Shown in pieces: positions 50,766 to 59,669 of a DNA stretch of 64,000 nucleotides. The first letter of the stretch is position 1, and each line of letters opens with the position of its first letter. The notes under the pieces are model-generated. The model was not told where the DNA came from, made no database searches, and saw only the letters and a list, made by a program, of their open reading frames with translations. Origin of the DNA: Flavobacterium sp. LC2016-23. GTDB taxonomy: Bacteria; Bacteroidota; Bacteroidia; Flavobacteriales; Flavobacteriaceae. Both the position numbers and the translations under genes were made by a program. The stretch lies in assembly GCF_009674775.1 (NCBI RefSeq), contig NZ_WKKE01000006.1, positions 150,596 through 214,595 of the forward strand, read 5' to 3'.

Positions 50766-52280
50766 ATGAAAAATAAATATATAAAAATATTTTGTGCCGC
50801 AATGGTTGGGGTGCTGACATTGGCCTCCTGCGATAAAGGGTTTGAGGAACTGAATACAAACCCAAATGCCTTAACAGATCCGGCTTTAAAATCGATGTTT
50901 ACGCTTGCTGAAATCTATGTGGACGGACAGGATTTTTCGAATACAAGAGGAAATAATATTTACGCCGCGCAATATGTACAGCACTTCGCTTCCTTAGGCG
51001 GCGGATCAAAATACACCTATTCTTCAGAATATTCAGGTGCTTTGTTTGGAGAAACATACGGGAAAGGACTGAATCAGATTTTTCAGTTATTATCGGTAAC
51101 ACCGGACGCACCGGAAAATTCTAATATGGTTCAGGCCCTTAGAATTATGAAAGTATTTCTGTTTCAGAAGCTGACAGATACGTATGGTGAAGTTCCTTAT
51201 TTCGAAGCCGGAAAAGGATATAACGGAAATATTTTTGCCCCAAAATATGATACACAGGAAGCGATTTACAATGACCTTTTAAAAGAACTGGATGAAGCCG
51301 GAACAGCATTAGATGCCAACAAAGCTTTTGTCGGAAATGCCGATTTGTATTATCAGAGTGATGTTACAAGATGGAAAAAACTGGCCAACTCCCTAATGTT
51401 GAGAGTAGCAATGCGTTTGTCTAAAGTAAACCCTGCGAAAGCAAAAGAGTATGTGGAAAAAGCAGTTGCAAAAGGAGTTTTTACATCCAATGATGACAGT
51501 CTTGTACTAAAACATGATGCAGGTCCTGCAGGAGTGAAAACAAATCCGATTACCTCTTCATGGGTTAGAAATGACCTGAATGGTGGGGAATCGAATATTA
51601 AATTCAGTAAAACTTTTATCGATTTATTGAAAAACACCAACGATCCGCGTTTAAGAATCTATGCCAAACTGGAAGCAACAGGAAACAACAATCCGGCAAG
51701 CCAGCAGGGTTTACCAAATGATGCCAAAGAATTTCCGGGAGGAGACAAAAAGCTTTTCTCAGACCCAAATACTTCTACGGTATTGCGTTTAGATGCCCCA
51801 ACTTTAATCATGTCTTACGCTGAAATAGAATTTATACTGGCGGAAGCAGTAGTGAGAGGATGGAATGTTGGCGGAACAGCGCAGAAACATTATGAAGATG
51901 GCGTTAAAGCAGCGATGGAAGTGCTGACTATTTTCGGAGACAAAGTGCCTGCAGTGACTACAGCGGAATACAACACATATATTACTACTTATCCGTTTAA
52001 ATCGGCCGGAACAGAGGCTCAGAAAATAGAACAAATTATAACTCAAAAATGGATTGTATTGCTGTTTAATGGTTTTGAAGCTTTTTCTGAATACAGAAGA
52101 ACAGGTTATCCGGTATTAGTTCCGGTGAATGATCCTACGGGAGAAACCAAAGGAACTATTCCCAGAAGATTGATTTACGATCAGTCCGAGTTGATCACCA
52201 ACGAAGCCAATTACAAAGCGGCAATACAGCGTCAGGGATTAGATTTGATGACAACCAGAATCTGGTGGGACAAATTGTAA
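50766..52280 (+). CDS. SusD/RagB-type surface glycan-binding lipoprotein
   Basis: 504 residues with lipobox LASC near residue 21, then the SusD family pattern of TPR helices (FEELNTNPNAL; ALRIMKVFLFQKLTDTYGEV; FILAEAVVRGW; WIVLLFNGFEAFSEYRRTGY). It forms the lid of the SusC channel and binds the incoming glycan. It is the second gene of the locus and is followed by a strong terminator, so SusCD can be made in excess over the enzymes. Confidence 0.94.
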   Translation: MKNKYIKIFCAAMVGVLTLASCDKGFEELNTNPNALTDPALKSMFTLAEIYVDGQDFSNTRGNNIYAAQYVQHFASLGGGSKYTYSSEYSGALFGETYGKGLNQIFQLLSVTPDAPENSNMVQALRIMKVFLFQKLTDTYGEVPYFEAGKGYNGNIFAPKYDTQEAIYNDLLKELDEAGTALDANKAFVGNADLYYQSDVTRWKKLANSLMLRVAMRLSKVNPAKAKEYVEKAVAKGVFTSNDDSLVLKHDAGPAGVKTNPITSSWVRNDLNGGESNIKFSKTFIDLLKNTNDPRLRIYAKLEATGNNNPASQQGLPNDAKEFPGGDKKLFSDPNTSTVLRLDAPTLIMSYAEIEFILAEAVVRGWNVGGTAQKHYEDGVKAAMEVLTIFGDKVPAVTTAEYNTYITTYPFKSAGTEAQKIEQIITQKWIVLLFNGFEAFSEYRRTGYPVLVPVNDPTGETKGTIPRRLIYDQSELITNEANYKAAIQRQGLDLMTTRIWWDKL

Positions 52281-52308
52281 AATAATTAATTTGGTTGGTT
52301 AGTTAAAA

Positions 52309-52346
52309 TAAGTCGGGTAATCTCCTGTTACCCGGCTTATTTTTAA
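52309..52346 (+). terminator. Terminator after susD
   Basis: AAGTCGGGTAA pairs with TTACCCGGCTT (one G-U) around a 7-base loop and is followed by ATTTTTAAT. Confidence 0.85.
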
Positions 52347-52753
52347 TCTTTCTGTTAATAAGGATCAAAAAGAACCCGCATTGTATTGGTTTACTAGAAG
52401 ATTATAATGTCTTTTTTTTCGCAACAGCTAAAAATAGCTTTTGCTGAAAAAGAAGGGATTTTTTCAATTTGATATAAATAAATCAAACAATAGAAGTTCG
52501 CTTTTTAATTTTATGACAAAGTCAGATGTAAAAGAAACTGATAAATACTAAATTGAGGCAGACATTCCCATAGAATTATGCGCAGTAAAAGGAAATGATT
52601 TCTGAATATTTTGTTAGTTATTCGTAAACACGTAACCTAAAGAGAAGGAATAATGGTGTAGCGCTTTATTCCTTCTTCTACTGCCAGGAATTAAAATACA
52701 TTGGCTTTTTTAAAAAATTAAAACTTAGGCATTCCTATTTTATACTAAGTAAA
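52347..52753. other. Intergenic between susD and GH2 gene
   Basis: About 400 bases with no gene that I can support. It must hold a separate promoter for the enzyme genes because a terminator lies upstream, but no consensus promoter or LacI palindrome was found. Confidence 0.4.
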
Positions 52754-54742
52754 ATGAATTATAAAAAAAACTTTTTTACGTTAATCTGTTTTGGTCTTGT
52801 AAATCTTTCCTCTGTAGCGATTGCACAGCGTATAGATTTGAAGAAGGGCTGGAATTACCGTGAAGAGAAAACACAAAAATGGTTTCCAGCTGCCGTTCCC
52901 GGAGAAATACATACCGATTTATTACGCAACAAAGCAATTCCGGATCCGTTTTACAGAGACAATGAAAAGAAATTAGCATGGATCGAACGTAAAAACTGGG
53001 AATATAAAACCACTTTTCAGGTATCGGCGGCAACGCTAAAAAAGAAAAACACAGAATTGGTTTTTGACGGACTGGATACTTATGCCACAGTTTATCTCAA
53101 TAAGCAGCAGATTTTAAAAACAGACAATATGTTTCGTCAATGGCGGGCAGATGTCAAAAAAATACTAAAATCAGGCAACAATGATTTGGTTATCGTATTT
53201 CAGTCCGCTCAAAATGTGGTCGATTCACTGGCCAAAAAAGACCTGCCTTTTGTCATTCCGGATAACCCAAGGGCTTATGTCCGCAAAGCACAATATCATT
53301 TCGGATGGGACTGGGGGCCAAAATTTACCACCTGCGGAATTTGGAAAACCCCCAGATTAGAAGCCTACGATACAAAAGAGACAGAACAGCCTTATGTGCT
53401 GAACCGTAAGATAGAATTGGTACAGCAACCGGACAGTCTGGGCAGATCCTTTTATTTTAAGATTGACGGCAAACCTGTATACATGAAAGGAGCAAACTAT
53501 ATTCCTTCCGACGCTTTTCTGTCCAGAGTGACCAAAAAAGAATACGAAAAGGTAATTGCTTTGGCAAAAGACGCCAATATGAATATGCTTCGCGTCTGGG
53601 GCGGCGGAATTTATGAAGAGGATTATTTTTATGATTTATGCGATAAATACGGAATCAATGTCTGGCAGGACTTTATGTTTGCCGGTACGATGGTTCCCGG
53701 AGACAAAGCTTTTTTTGAAAACGTTAGGGAAGAAGTCAAATATCAGGTGAAACGACTACGCCATCATCCGAGTATTGTTTTATGGTGTGGCAATAACGAA
53801 GCCGACGAAGCCTTTAAAAACTGGGGCTGGCAAAAAAGCATGAAAATGTCAAAACAGGATTCCACCCGATTGTGGAAGGATTATGTGCGTTTATTTCAGG
53901 ACAGTATTCCAAAATGGGTCAATGAAGTTGATGGCAAGCGCCCCTATATTAGTTCTTCGCCTTTGTTTCACTGGTCTCAAAAAGAAAGTGTCAAACAAGG
54001 AGACAGTCATTACTGGGGAACGTGGTGGGGACTGGAAGACATAGAAGTGACGCAGAAAAAAACCGGACGTTTCGTGAGCGAATACGGAATGCAGTCTCTT
54101 CCCAATTATTCGTCTATCGAAAAATTTACCTTGCCGGAAGACCGGTATTTGTACTCTGATGTTTTGCAGGCCCATCAGAAAGCAGGTAAAGGTTTTTTGA
54201 AATTAGAATCCTATTTAAACCGGTATTTTATAGACTCCGTAAAAATAAAAAAGATGAACCTGGAGGATTATACGTACCTGACACAGTGTTTACAATATTA
54301 CGCCCTTAAAAACATAATAGGTATTCATCGTTCCAAAGCGCCCTATACTATGGGAACCTTGGTCTGGCAGCTTAACGATTGCTGGCCCGTAGCCAGCTGG
54401 AGTGTCACCGATTACGACAACCGACAGCCCAAAGCCGCCTGGTATGCCATGCGGGAAGCTTACAGAGACGATATAACGCCAGAAATGGATCTAACCCGTC
54501 CAAAGGATTTACAATTGGAAGATCCGGAAATAAGCTGGAAGTTAAAAGGAAATAAAGTAATTTTAAAGGCCTTAAAACCTGCAAAATATGTTTATATTTC
54601 GATAAAAGGATATACCGGAAAATGGAGTGATAATTATATCGATTTAAAAGCAGGAGAAGAAAAGATAATTTCTTTTGAAGGAAAATTAACAAAGCCGGAG
54701 GTTAGAGTTTATTCGCTATATGAGGTTCTTAAGAGGTACTGA
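52754..54742 (+). CDS. GH2 beta-mannosidase, unusually short
   Basis: The 662-residue protein has a signal peptide (cleavage near AIAQR), an N-terminal GH2 sugar-binding domain ending in FGWDWGPKFTTCGIWKTPRL, and a catalytic barrel. The acid/base is E349 in WCGNNEADE and the nucleophile is E443 in RFVSEYGMQSLP; these are beta-mannosidase versions of the motifs. It would cut the core beta-1,4-mannose of N-glycans or mannan. Family members usually have about 800-860 residues; here the Ig-like domain between the N-domain and the barrel is reduced to about 20 residues, and only about 80 residues follow the barrel. Confidence 0.88.
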   Translation: MNYKKNFFTLICFGLVNLSSVAIAQRIDLKKGWNYREEKTQKWFPAAVPGEIHTDLLRNKAIPDPFYRDNEKKLAWIERKNWEYKTTFQVSAATLKKKNTELVFDGLDTYATVYLNKQQILKTDNMFRQWRADVKKILKSGNNDLVIVFQSAQNVVDSLAKKDLPFVIPDNPRAYVRKAQYHFGWDWGPKFTTCGIWKTPRLEAYDTKETEQPYVLNRKIELVQQPDSLGRSFYFKIDGKPVYMKGANYIPSDAFLSRVTKKEYEKVIALAKDANMNMLRVWGGGIYEEDYFYDLCDKYGINVWQDFMFAGTMVPGDKAFFENVREEVKYQVKRLRHHPSIVLWCGNNEADEAFKNWGWQKSMKMSKQDSTRLWKDYVRLFQDSIPKWVNEVDGKRPYISSSPLFHWSQKESVKQGDSHYWGTWWGLEDIEVTQKKTGRFVSEYGMQSLPNYSSIEKFTLPEDRYLYSDVLQAHQKAGKGFLKLESYLNRYFIDSVKIKKMNLEDYTYLTQCLQYYALKNIIGIHRSKAPYTMGTLVWQLNDCWPVASWSVTDYDNRQPKAAWYAMREAYRDDITPEMDLTRPKDLQLEDPEISWKLKGNKVILKALKPAKYVYISIKGYTGKWSDNYIDLKAGEEKIISFEGKLTKPEVRVYSLYEVLKRY

Positions 54743-54957
54743 GGTTCTAAGTTGCTTAGGTACTAAGGTTCAGAGGGGCAAAGGGGCAAAGGTTCAAAGG
54801 GACAGAGGTTCAAAGAAAATAACTTTGCGATCTTAGCGTAACACCTTGCGACCTTTGCGGTTAATTTTTTTATGTTCAAAGAAAAATAATCCGTGTAAAA
54901 CCCGTTCAACCCGCGTCATCCGTGACCGATCCAAACAAGTCAATTAAAAATTAAAAT
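54743..54957. repeat. Degenerate short-period repeats between GH2 and first GH92
   Basis: GGTTCAAAGG-like and GGCAAAGG-like units repeat with a period of about 7-9 bases (54743-54816). CTTTGCGATCTTAGCG, CCTTGCGACCTTTGCGG and a third group of about 10-base units around CCGTG/CCGCG (54888-54935) follow. The region lies inside the gene cluster between stop and start, and I see no hairpin or promoter in it. Confidence 0.7.
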
Positions 54958-57234
54958 ATGTTTACAAAATATAACAAAATAGCCTTTAGCGGAATTTTAG
55001 CTTTAAACCTGTTTTTGGCCAGTCCGGTAATTTCACAGGAAAAGAAAGCAAAACAGAAAAGTGTAGATTACACCCAATATGTAAATCCATTTATCGGATC
55101 TGCGGGTCATGGTCATGTATTTGTGGGCGCTAATGTTCCTTTCGGAGCGGTACAGCTTGGGCCTGTAAATGTTTTTGAAGGCTGGGACTGGTGCAGCGGG
55201 TATAATTATGCCAGCAACACTATTTTAGGTTTTACACATACCCATTTGAGCGGTACGGGAATCGGGGATTTAAACGATATCCTTTTACTGCCCGTATCCG
55301 GAAAAGTGGCCCTTACCAAAGGAACTAAAGAAGATATGGCAAACGGTTACGGCTCTTACTTTTCACATCAAAACGAAATAAGCCAGCCCGGTTACTACAG
55401 CGTTGTGTTAGACAAGTATAAAATCAAAGCCGAATTAACAGCAAGTGAAAGAGTCGGTTTTCATAAATACACTTTCGATTCTGCGAATGATGCTCATGTT
55501 TTACTAGACCTTGCTGATGGAATAGGATGGGACAAACCCGTAAAAACATTCATAAAAAAAATAAACGAAACGACAATTGCCGGTTATCGGTATTCGGCAG
55601 GCTGGGCAACTGATCAGCGCATTTATTTTACGATGGAATTCTCAGAACCCATTGCCGCTATTGCCTTATATGACAGTATTGCCCCTCTAAAACGCAGTGA
55701 AGGAGAAGGTGTCAGAATGAAAGCCGTTTTAGATTTTAAAGCTTTAAAAAACAAACATGTTCTGGTAAAAGTCGGAATCTCTCCTGTTAGTTCCGAAAAT
55801 GCCGCTGCCAACATAAAAGCAGAAATTCCGGGTTGGGATTTTGATCAAACCGTAAAAGAAGCCAGGTCAAAATGGAATAAAGAACTCAACAAAATTCAGA
55901 TAAAAGCAGACGACAAAACAATGAAGGTTTTTTATACTTCCTTGTATCATACGATGTTTGCGCCTTCCATTTTTAACGATGCTAACGGAGATTACAGAGG
56001 AACCGACAAAAAGGTCTATGAGAAAGCTGATTTTACCAATTATACCACTTTTTCACTTTGGGATACCTACAGAGGTTTACATCCTTTGTACACCATTACA
56101 CAACCCGATAAAATTAACGATATTGTCAAATCATTTCTGGCGATTTACCAGCAACAAGGCAGATTACCGGTCTGGCATTTGATGGGGAACGAGACCAATA
56201 CCATGAATGGAAATCATTCCATTGCAGTTATTGCAGATGCCTACCTCAAAGGATACAGAGATTACGACACGACACTTGCCTACGAAGCGATCCGAAAAAC
56301 AGCCATGCAGACCCGCGACGGAATGGATTATGTTCAGCAATTAGCCTACATTCCGGCTGATAAAATGCTCGAATCCGTTGGAAATGCCCTGGAATACGCC
56401 ATCGATGATTACTGCGTGGCCCAAATGGCAAAAGCCTTAAACAAAACGGAAGATTATGTTTATTTTACCAAAAGAGCGAATTTATATAAGCTCTATTTCG
56501 ATAAAGAAACCACTTTTATGCGAGGTAAGTTAACTGATGGAAAATGGAGAACACCTTTCAACCCGCTTTCTTCGGCGCACCGTAAAGATGATTATGTAGA
56601 AGGAAATGCCTGGCAGTACACCTGGCTCGTACCTCAGGATCCCTATGGATTAATTGATCTATTTGGAAGCGAGGATACGTTTTTAGCCAAATTGGATTCC
56701 CTTTTCCTGATAACCGACAAAGTAGAAGGCGAAGAAGTTTCCCCTGATATCAGTGGCCTGATCGGACAATATGCACAAGGAAATGAGCCCAATCACCATA
56801 TTCCATACTTATATGCGTACGCCGGACAGCCCTGGAAAACAGCAAAACTAATTCGTGAAATCGATGATAAATTTTACACCACAAAACCCGACGGATTGTG
56901 TGGTAATGAGGACTTAGGGCAAATGTCTGCCTGGTATGTGCTCTCTTCCATGGGATTCTATTCGGTTAATCCGGCAAATGGAATTTATGTTTTGGGAAGT
57001 CCGTTAGTCAATACGGCCGTAATCCATCATAAAGAAGGGATTTCTTTTACAGTGAAAGCAATCGATAACAGTAAAACAAATATCTATATTCAAAAAGCAG
57101 AATACAACGGCAAACCCTATACAAAATCCTATATCACACACGAGATGATTGCAAAAGGAGGAGAATTGAAGTTGTATATGGGCAGCAAACCTTCTTTGAC
57201 TTTTGGAGTGAAGAAGGAAGACAGGCCGCTTTAG
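54958..57234 (+). CDS. GH92 alpha-mannosidase, first copy
   Basis: The 758-residue protein has a signal peptide (to about 27) and the GH92 N-terminal beta-sandwich (YVNPFIGSAGHGHVFVGANV; PFGAVQLGPVN). The catalytic (alpha/alpha)6 domain has FSLWDTYRGLHPL, GNETNTMNGNHS, VEGNAWQYTW, YAQGNEPNHH (E610) and LCGNEDLGQMSAWY. GH92 enzymes are calcium-dependent exo-alpha-mannosidases with inversion of configuration. The GNEPNHH loop is the form found in alpha-1,2-acting members, so terminal alpha-1,2-mannose is the likely substrate. The specificity is inference. Confidence 0.93.
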   Translation: MFTKYNKIAFSGILALNLFLASPVISQEKKAKQKSVDYTQYVNPFIGSAGHGHVFVGANVPFGAVQLGPVNVFEGWDWCSGYNYASNTILGFTHTHLSGTGIGDLNDILLLPVSGKVALTKGTKEDMANGYGSYFSHQNEISQPGYYSVVLDKYKIKAELTASERVGFHKYTFDSANDAHVLLDLADGIGWDKPVKTFIKKINETTIAGYRYSAGWATDQRIYFTMEFSEPIAAIALYDSIAPLKRSEGEGVRMKAVLDFKALKNKHVLVKVGISPVSSENAAANIKAEIPGWDFDQTVKEARSKWNKELNKIQIKADDKTMKVFYTSLYHTMFAPSIFNDANGDYRGTDKKVYEKADFTNYTTFSLWDTYRGLHPLYTITQPDKINDIVKSFLAIYQQQGRLPVWHLMGNETNTMNGNHSIAVIADAYLKGYRDYDTTLAYEAIRKTAMQTRDGMDYVQQLAYIPADKMLESVGNALEYAIDDYCVAQMAKALNKTEDYVYFTKRANLYKLYFDKETTFMRGKLTDGKWRTPFNPLSSAHRKDDYVEGNAWQYTWLVPQDPYGLIDLFGSEDTFLAKLDSLFLITDKVEGEEVSPDISGLIGQYAQGNEPNHHIPYLYAYAGQPWKTAKLIREIDDKFYTTKPDGLCGNEDLGQMSAWYVLSSMGFYSVNPANGIYVLGSPLVNTAVIHHKEGISFTVKAIDNSKTNIYIQKAEYNGKPYTKSYITHEMIAKGGELKLYMGSKPSLTFGVKKEDRPL

Positions 57235-57240
57235 GGAGTT

Positions 57241-57375
57241 TTCAGTCTCAGTTTTTAGTCACAGTTACAGTTTTCAGTCACAGTTTACATTTCACATTTC
57301 ACAACTAACAACTAACAACTAACAACTAACAACTAACAACTAACAACTCATAACACACAACTCATAATTAATAAA
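57241..57375. repeat. Short-period repeats between the two GH92 genes
   Basis: CAGTTTTCAGTCACAG-like units (57241-57295) are followed by six tandem copies of the 7-base unit AACTAAC (about 57303-57345). The region is non-coding and lies within the enzyme operon. Confidence 0.85.
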
Positions 57376-57377
57376 AC

Positions 57378-59663
57378 ATGAAAATAAAGAGTTTAATTTT
57401 TTTAGCATTACTACAATATTGTGTTTTTCTAAACGCGCAGGTTAAAACTTTAGATCCGGTAGAATATGTAAATCCGCTTATGGGAACACAATCGCTGCCC
57501 AATCTTTCGAACGGAAATACCTACCCGGCAATTTGCAGGCCCTGGGGAATGAATTTCTGGACACCGCAAACCGGAAAAATGGGCGACGGATGGGCGTATA
57601 CCTATACCGCAGAAAAAATCAGGGGATTCAAACAAACCCATCAGCCGTCACCGTGGATGAACGATTACGGTCAGTTTTCGATTATGCCGGTTACGGGTAA
57701 ACTCGCTTTTACAGAAGACGATCGTGCCAGCTGGTTCAGCCATAAAGCAGAGGTTTCAAAACCGTATTTTTACAGCGTTTATCTTGCAGATTATGATGTG
57801 ACAACAGAAATTACCACCACAGAAAGAGCGGCACATTTTCAGATTACATTTCCGGATAATGAAAAATCTTCTATTGTAATTGATGCCTTCAATAAAGGAT
57901 CTTATATCAAAATTATTCCGTCCGAAAATAAAATTATTGGCTATACCACACGCAATAGCGGAGGAGTTCCGGAGAATTTCAAAAACTATTTTGTATTGCA
58001 GTTCGATAAGCCATTTTTGACCCATTCGACCTGGAATGAAAAGACTTTAGAAAAAGATAAATTAGAATTCACCGGCACTCACGTAGGGGCAGTAGTGGGT
58101 TTTAAAACCAAAAAAGGAGAAAAAGTAAACATAAAAGTAGCTTCTTCTTTTATCAGTGCAGCGCAGGCAGAATTAAATTTAAAGAACGAATTGGGAGCGG
58201 CTACTTTTGACGAAACCGTAGCAGAATCCAAAAAAGAGTGGAACAAAGTTTTAGGAAAAATAACGGTAGAAGATACAAATGAAGAGCAGTTAAAAACCTT
58301 TTATTCCTGTTTGTACCGCACAGTTTGTTTTCCGCAAAAGCAATACGAAATAGATGCAGAAGGAAAAATAGTGCATTATAGCCCGTACAACGGAAAAGTG
58401 CTTCCAGGCTATATGTTTGCAGGAACCGGTTTTTGGGATACTTTCCGTGCTTTATACCCTTTATTGAATTTGGTCTATCCTTCGATCAACAAAGAAATGC
58501 AGGAAGGATTGGTAAATGATTACAAAGAAGGCGGTTTTTTACCGGAATGGTCCAGTCCCGGCTTTAGAAATGTCATGGTCGGCAATAATTCAGCTTCCGT
58601 AGTTTCAGATGCCTATATGAAAGGATTAAGAGGTTATGATATCAATACCTTATACGAAGCCCTGCTGCATGGTGCCAATACCGAGGGACCTATGGATGCG
58701 GTGGGCCGAAAAGGAGTGAATTATTACAATACCTTAGGCTATGTTCCTTATGATGCAGGTATAAACGAAAATGCCGCACGAACCTTAGAATATGCTTATG
58801 ATGATTTTACGATCTGGAAATTAGCCAAAGCACTGAACCGTCCCAATAAAGAAATCAAGCTGTTCGAAAAACGAATGATGAACTACAAAAACCTGTACAA
58901 TCCGGCTATCGGACTCATGAGCGGAAGGAACAAAAACGGAAGTTTTCCGGCCAATTTTAATCCGTTTAAATGGGGAGATGCTTTTACCGAAGGTAACAGC
59001 TGGCATTACAGCTGGAGTGTTTTTCATGATGTTCACGGGTTAATTGATCTCATGGGAGGCGAAAAGGCCTTCACAGCCAAATTAGATGCTGTATTCACCA
59101 CACCTCCGGTTTTTGATGATAGTTATTATGGATCCGTTATTCATGAAATCCGCGAAATGCAAATCATGAACATGGGACAATATGCACACGGCAATCAGCC
59201 GATTCAGCACATGATTTATTTATACAATTACGCAGGTGAACCCTGGAAAACGCAATACTGGTCAAGAGAAGTAATGAACCGTCTGTACAAACCAACTCCG
59301 GACGGATATTGCGGTGATGAAGACAACGGTCAAACTTCGGCCTGGTATATTTTCTCGGCCATGGGATTCTATCCCGTTTGTCCCGCAACCGATGAATATG
59401 TGCTGGGCGCGCCCTTATTTAAGAAAACAATCCTACAGTTGGAAAACGGAAAACAGCTCATTATCAATGCTCCCGATAATTCAGAAACCAACAGATATGT
59501 CAATGAATTAAAATGGAATAATTCGAAGCACAACAAAAATTACATCAATCATTTTGATGTGTTAGAAGGTGGCGAATTAAATTTTGATATGACCAGTTCC
59601 CCTAATTTACAAAGAGGTACAGCAGCAGAAGCGTATCCGTATTCTTATTCAACTTCAAAATAA
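57378..59663 (+). CDS. GH92 alpha-mannosidase, second copy
   Basis: The 761-residue protein has a signal peptide (cleavage near LNAQV) and the same GH92 architecture as the gene upstream (YVNPLMGTQSLPNLSNGNTY; TGFWDTFRALYPLLN; TEGNSWHYSW; YCGDEDNGQTSAWY). The loop GNEPNHH of the first copy is here GNQPIQH (Q607), so a Glu-His pair near the +1 subsite has changed. The linkage preference is therefore probably different, for example alpha-1,3, alpha-1,4 or another branch. It is followed 6 bases later by the GH125 gene. Confidence 0.93.
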   Translation: MKIKSLIFLALLQYCVFLNAQVKTLDPVEYVNPLMGTQSLPNLSNGNTYPAICRPWGMNFWTPQTGKMGDGWAYTYTAEKIRGFKQTHQPSPWMNDYGQFSIMPVTGKLAFTEDDRASWFSHKAEVSKPYFYSVYLADYDVTTEITTTERAAHFQITFPDNEKSSIVIDAFNKGSYIKIIPSENKIIGYTTRNSGGVPENFKNYFVLQFDKPFLTHSTWNEKTLEKDKLEFTGTHVGAVVGFKTKKGEKVNIKVASSFISAAQAELNLKNELGAATFDETVAESKKEWNKVLGKITVEDTNEEQLKTFYSCLYRTVCFPQKQYEIDAEGKIVHYSPYNGKVLPGYMFAGTGFWDTFRALYPLLNLVYPSINKEMQEGLVNDYKEGGFLPEWSSPGFRNVMVGNNSASVVSDAYMKGLRGYDINTLYEALLHGANTEGPMDAVGRKGVNYYNTLGYVPYDAGINENAARTLEYAYDDFTIWKLAKALNRPNKEIKLFEKRMMNYKNLYNPAIGLMSGRNKNGSFPANFNPFKWGDAFTEGNSWHYSWSVFHDVHGLIDLMGGEKAFTAKLDAVFTTPPVFDDSYYGSVIHEIREMQIMNMGQYAHGNQPIQHMIYLYNYAGEPWKTQYWSREVMNRLYKPTPDGYCGDEDNGQTSAWYIFSAMGFYPVCPATDEYVLGAPLFKKTILQLENGKQLIINAPDNSETNRYVNELKWNNSKHNKNYINHFDVLEGGELNFDMTSSPNLQRGTAAEAYPYSYSTSK

Positions 59664-59669
59664 ACTTTT

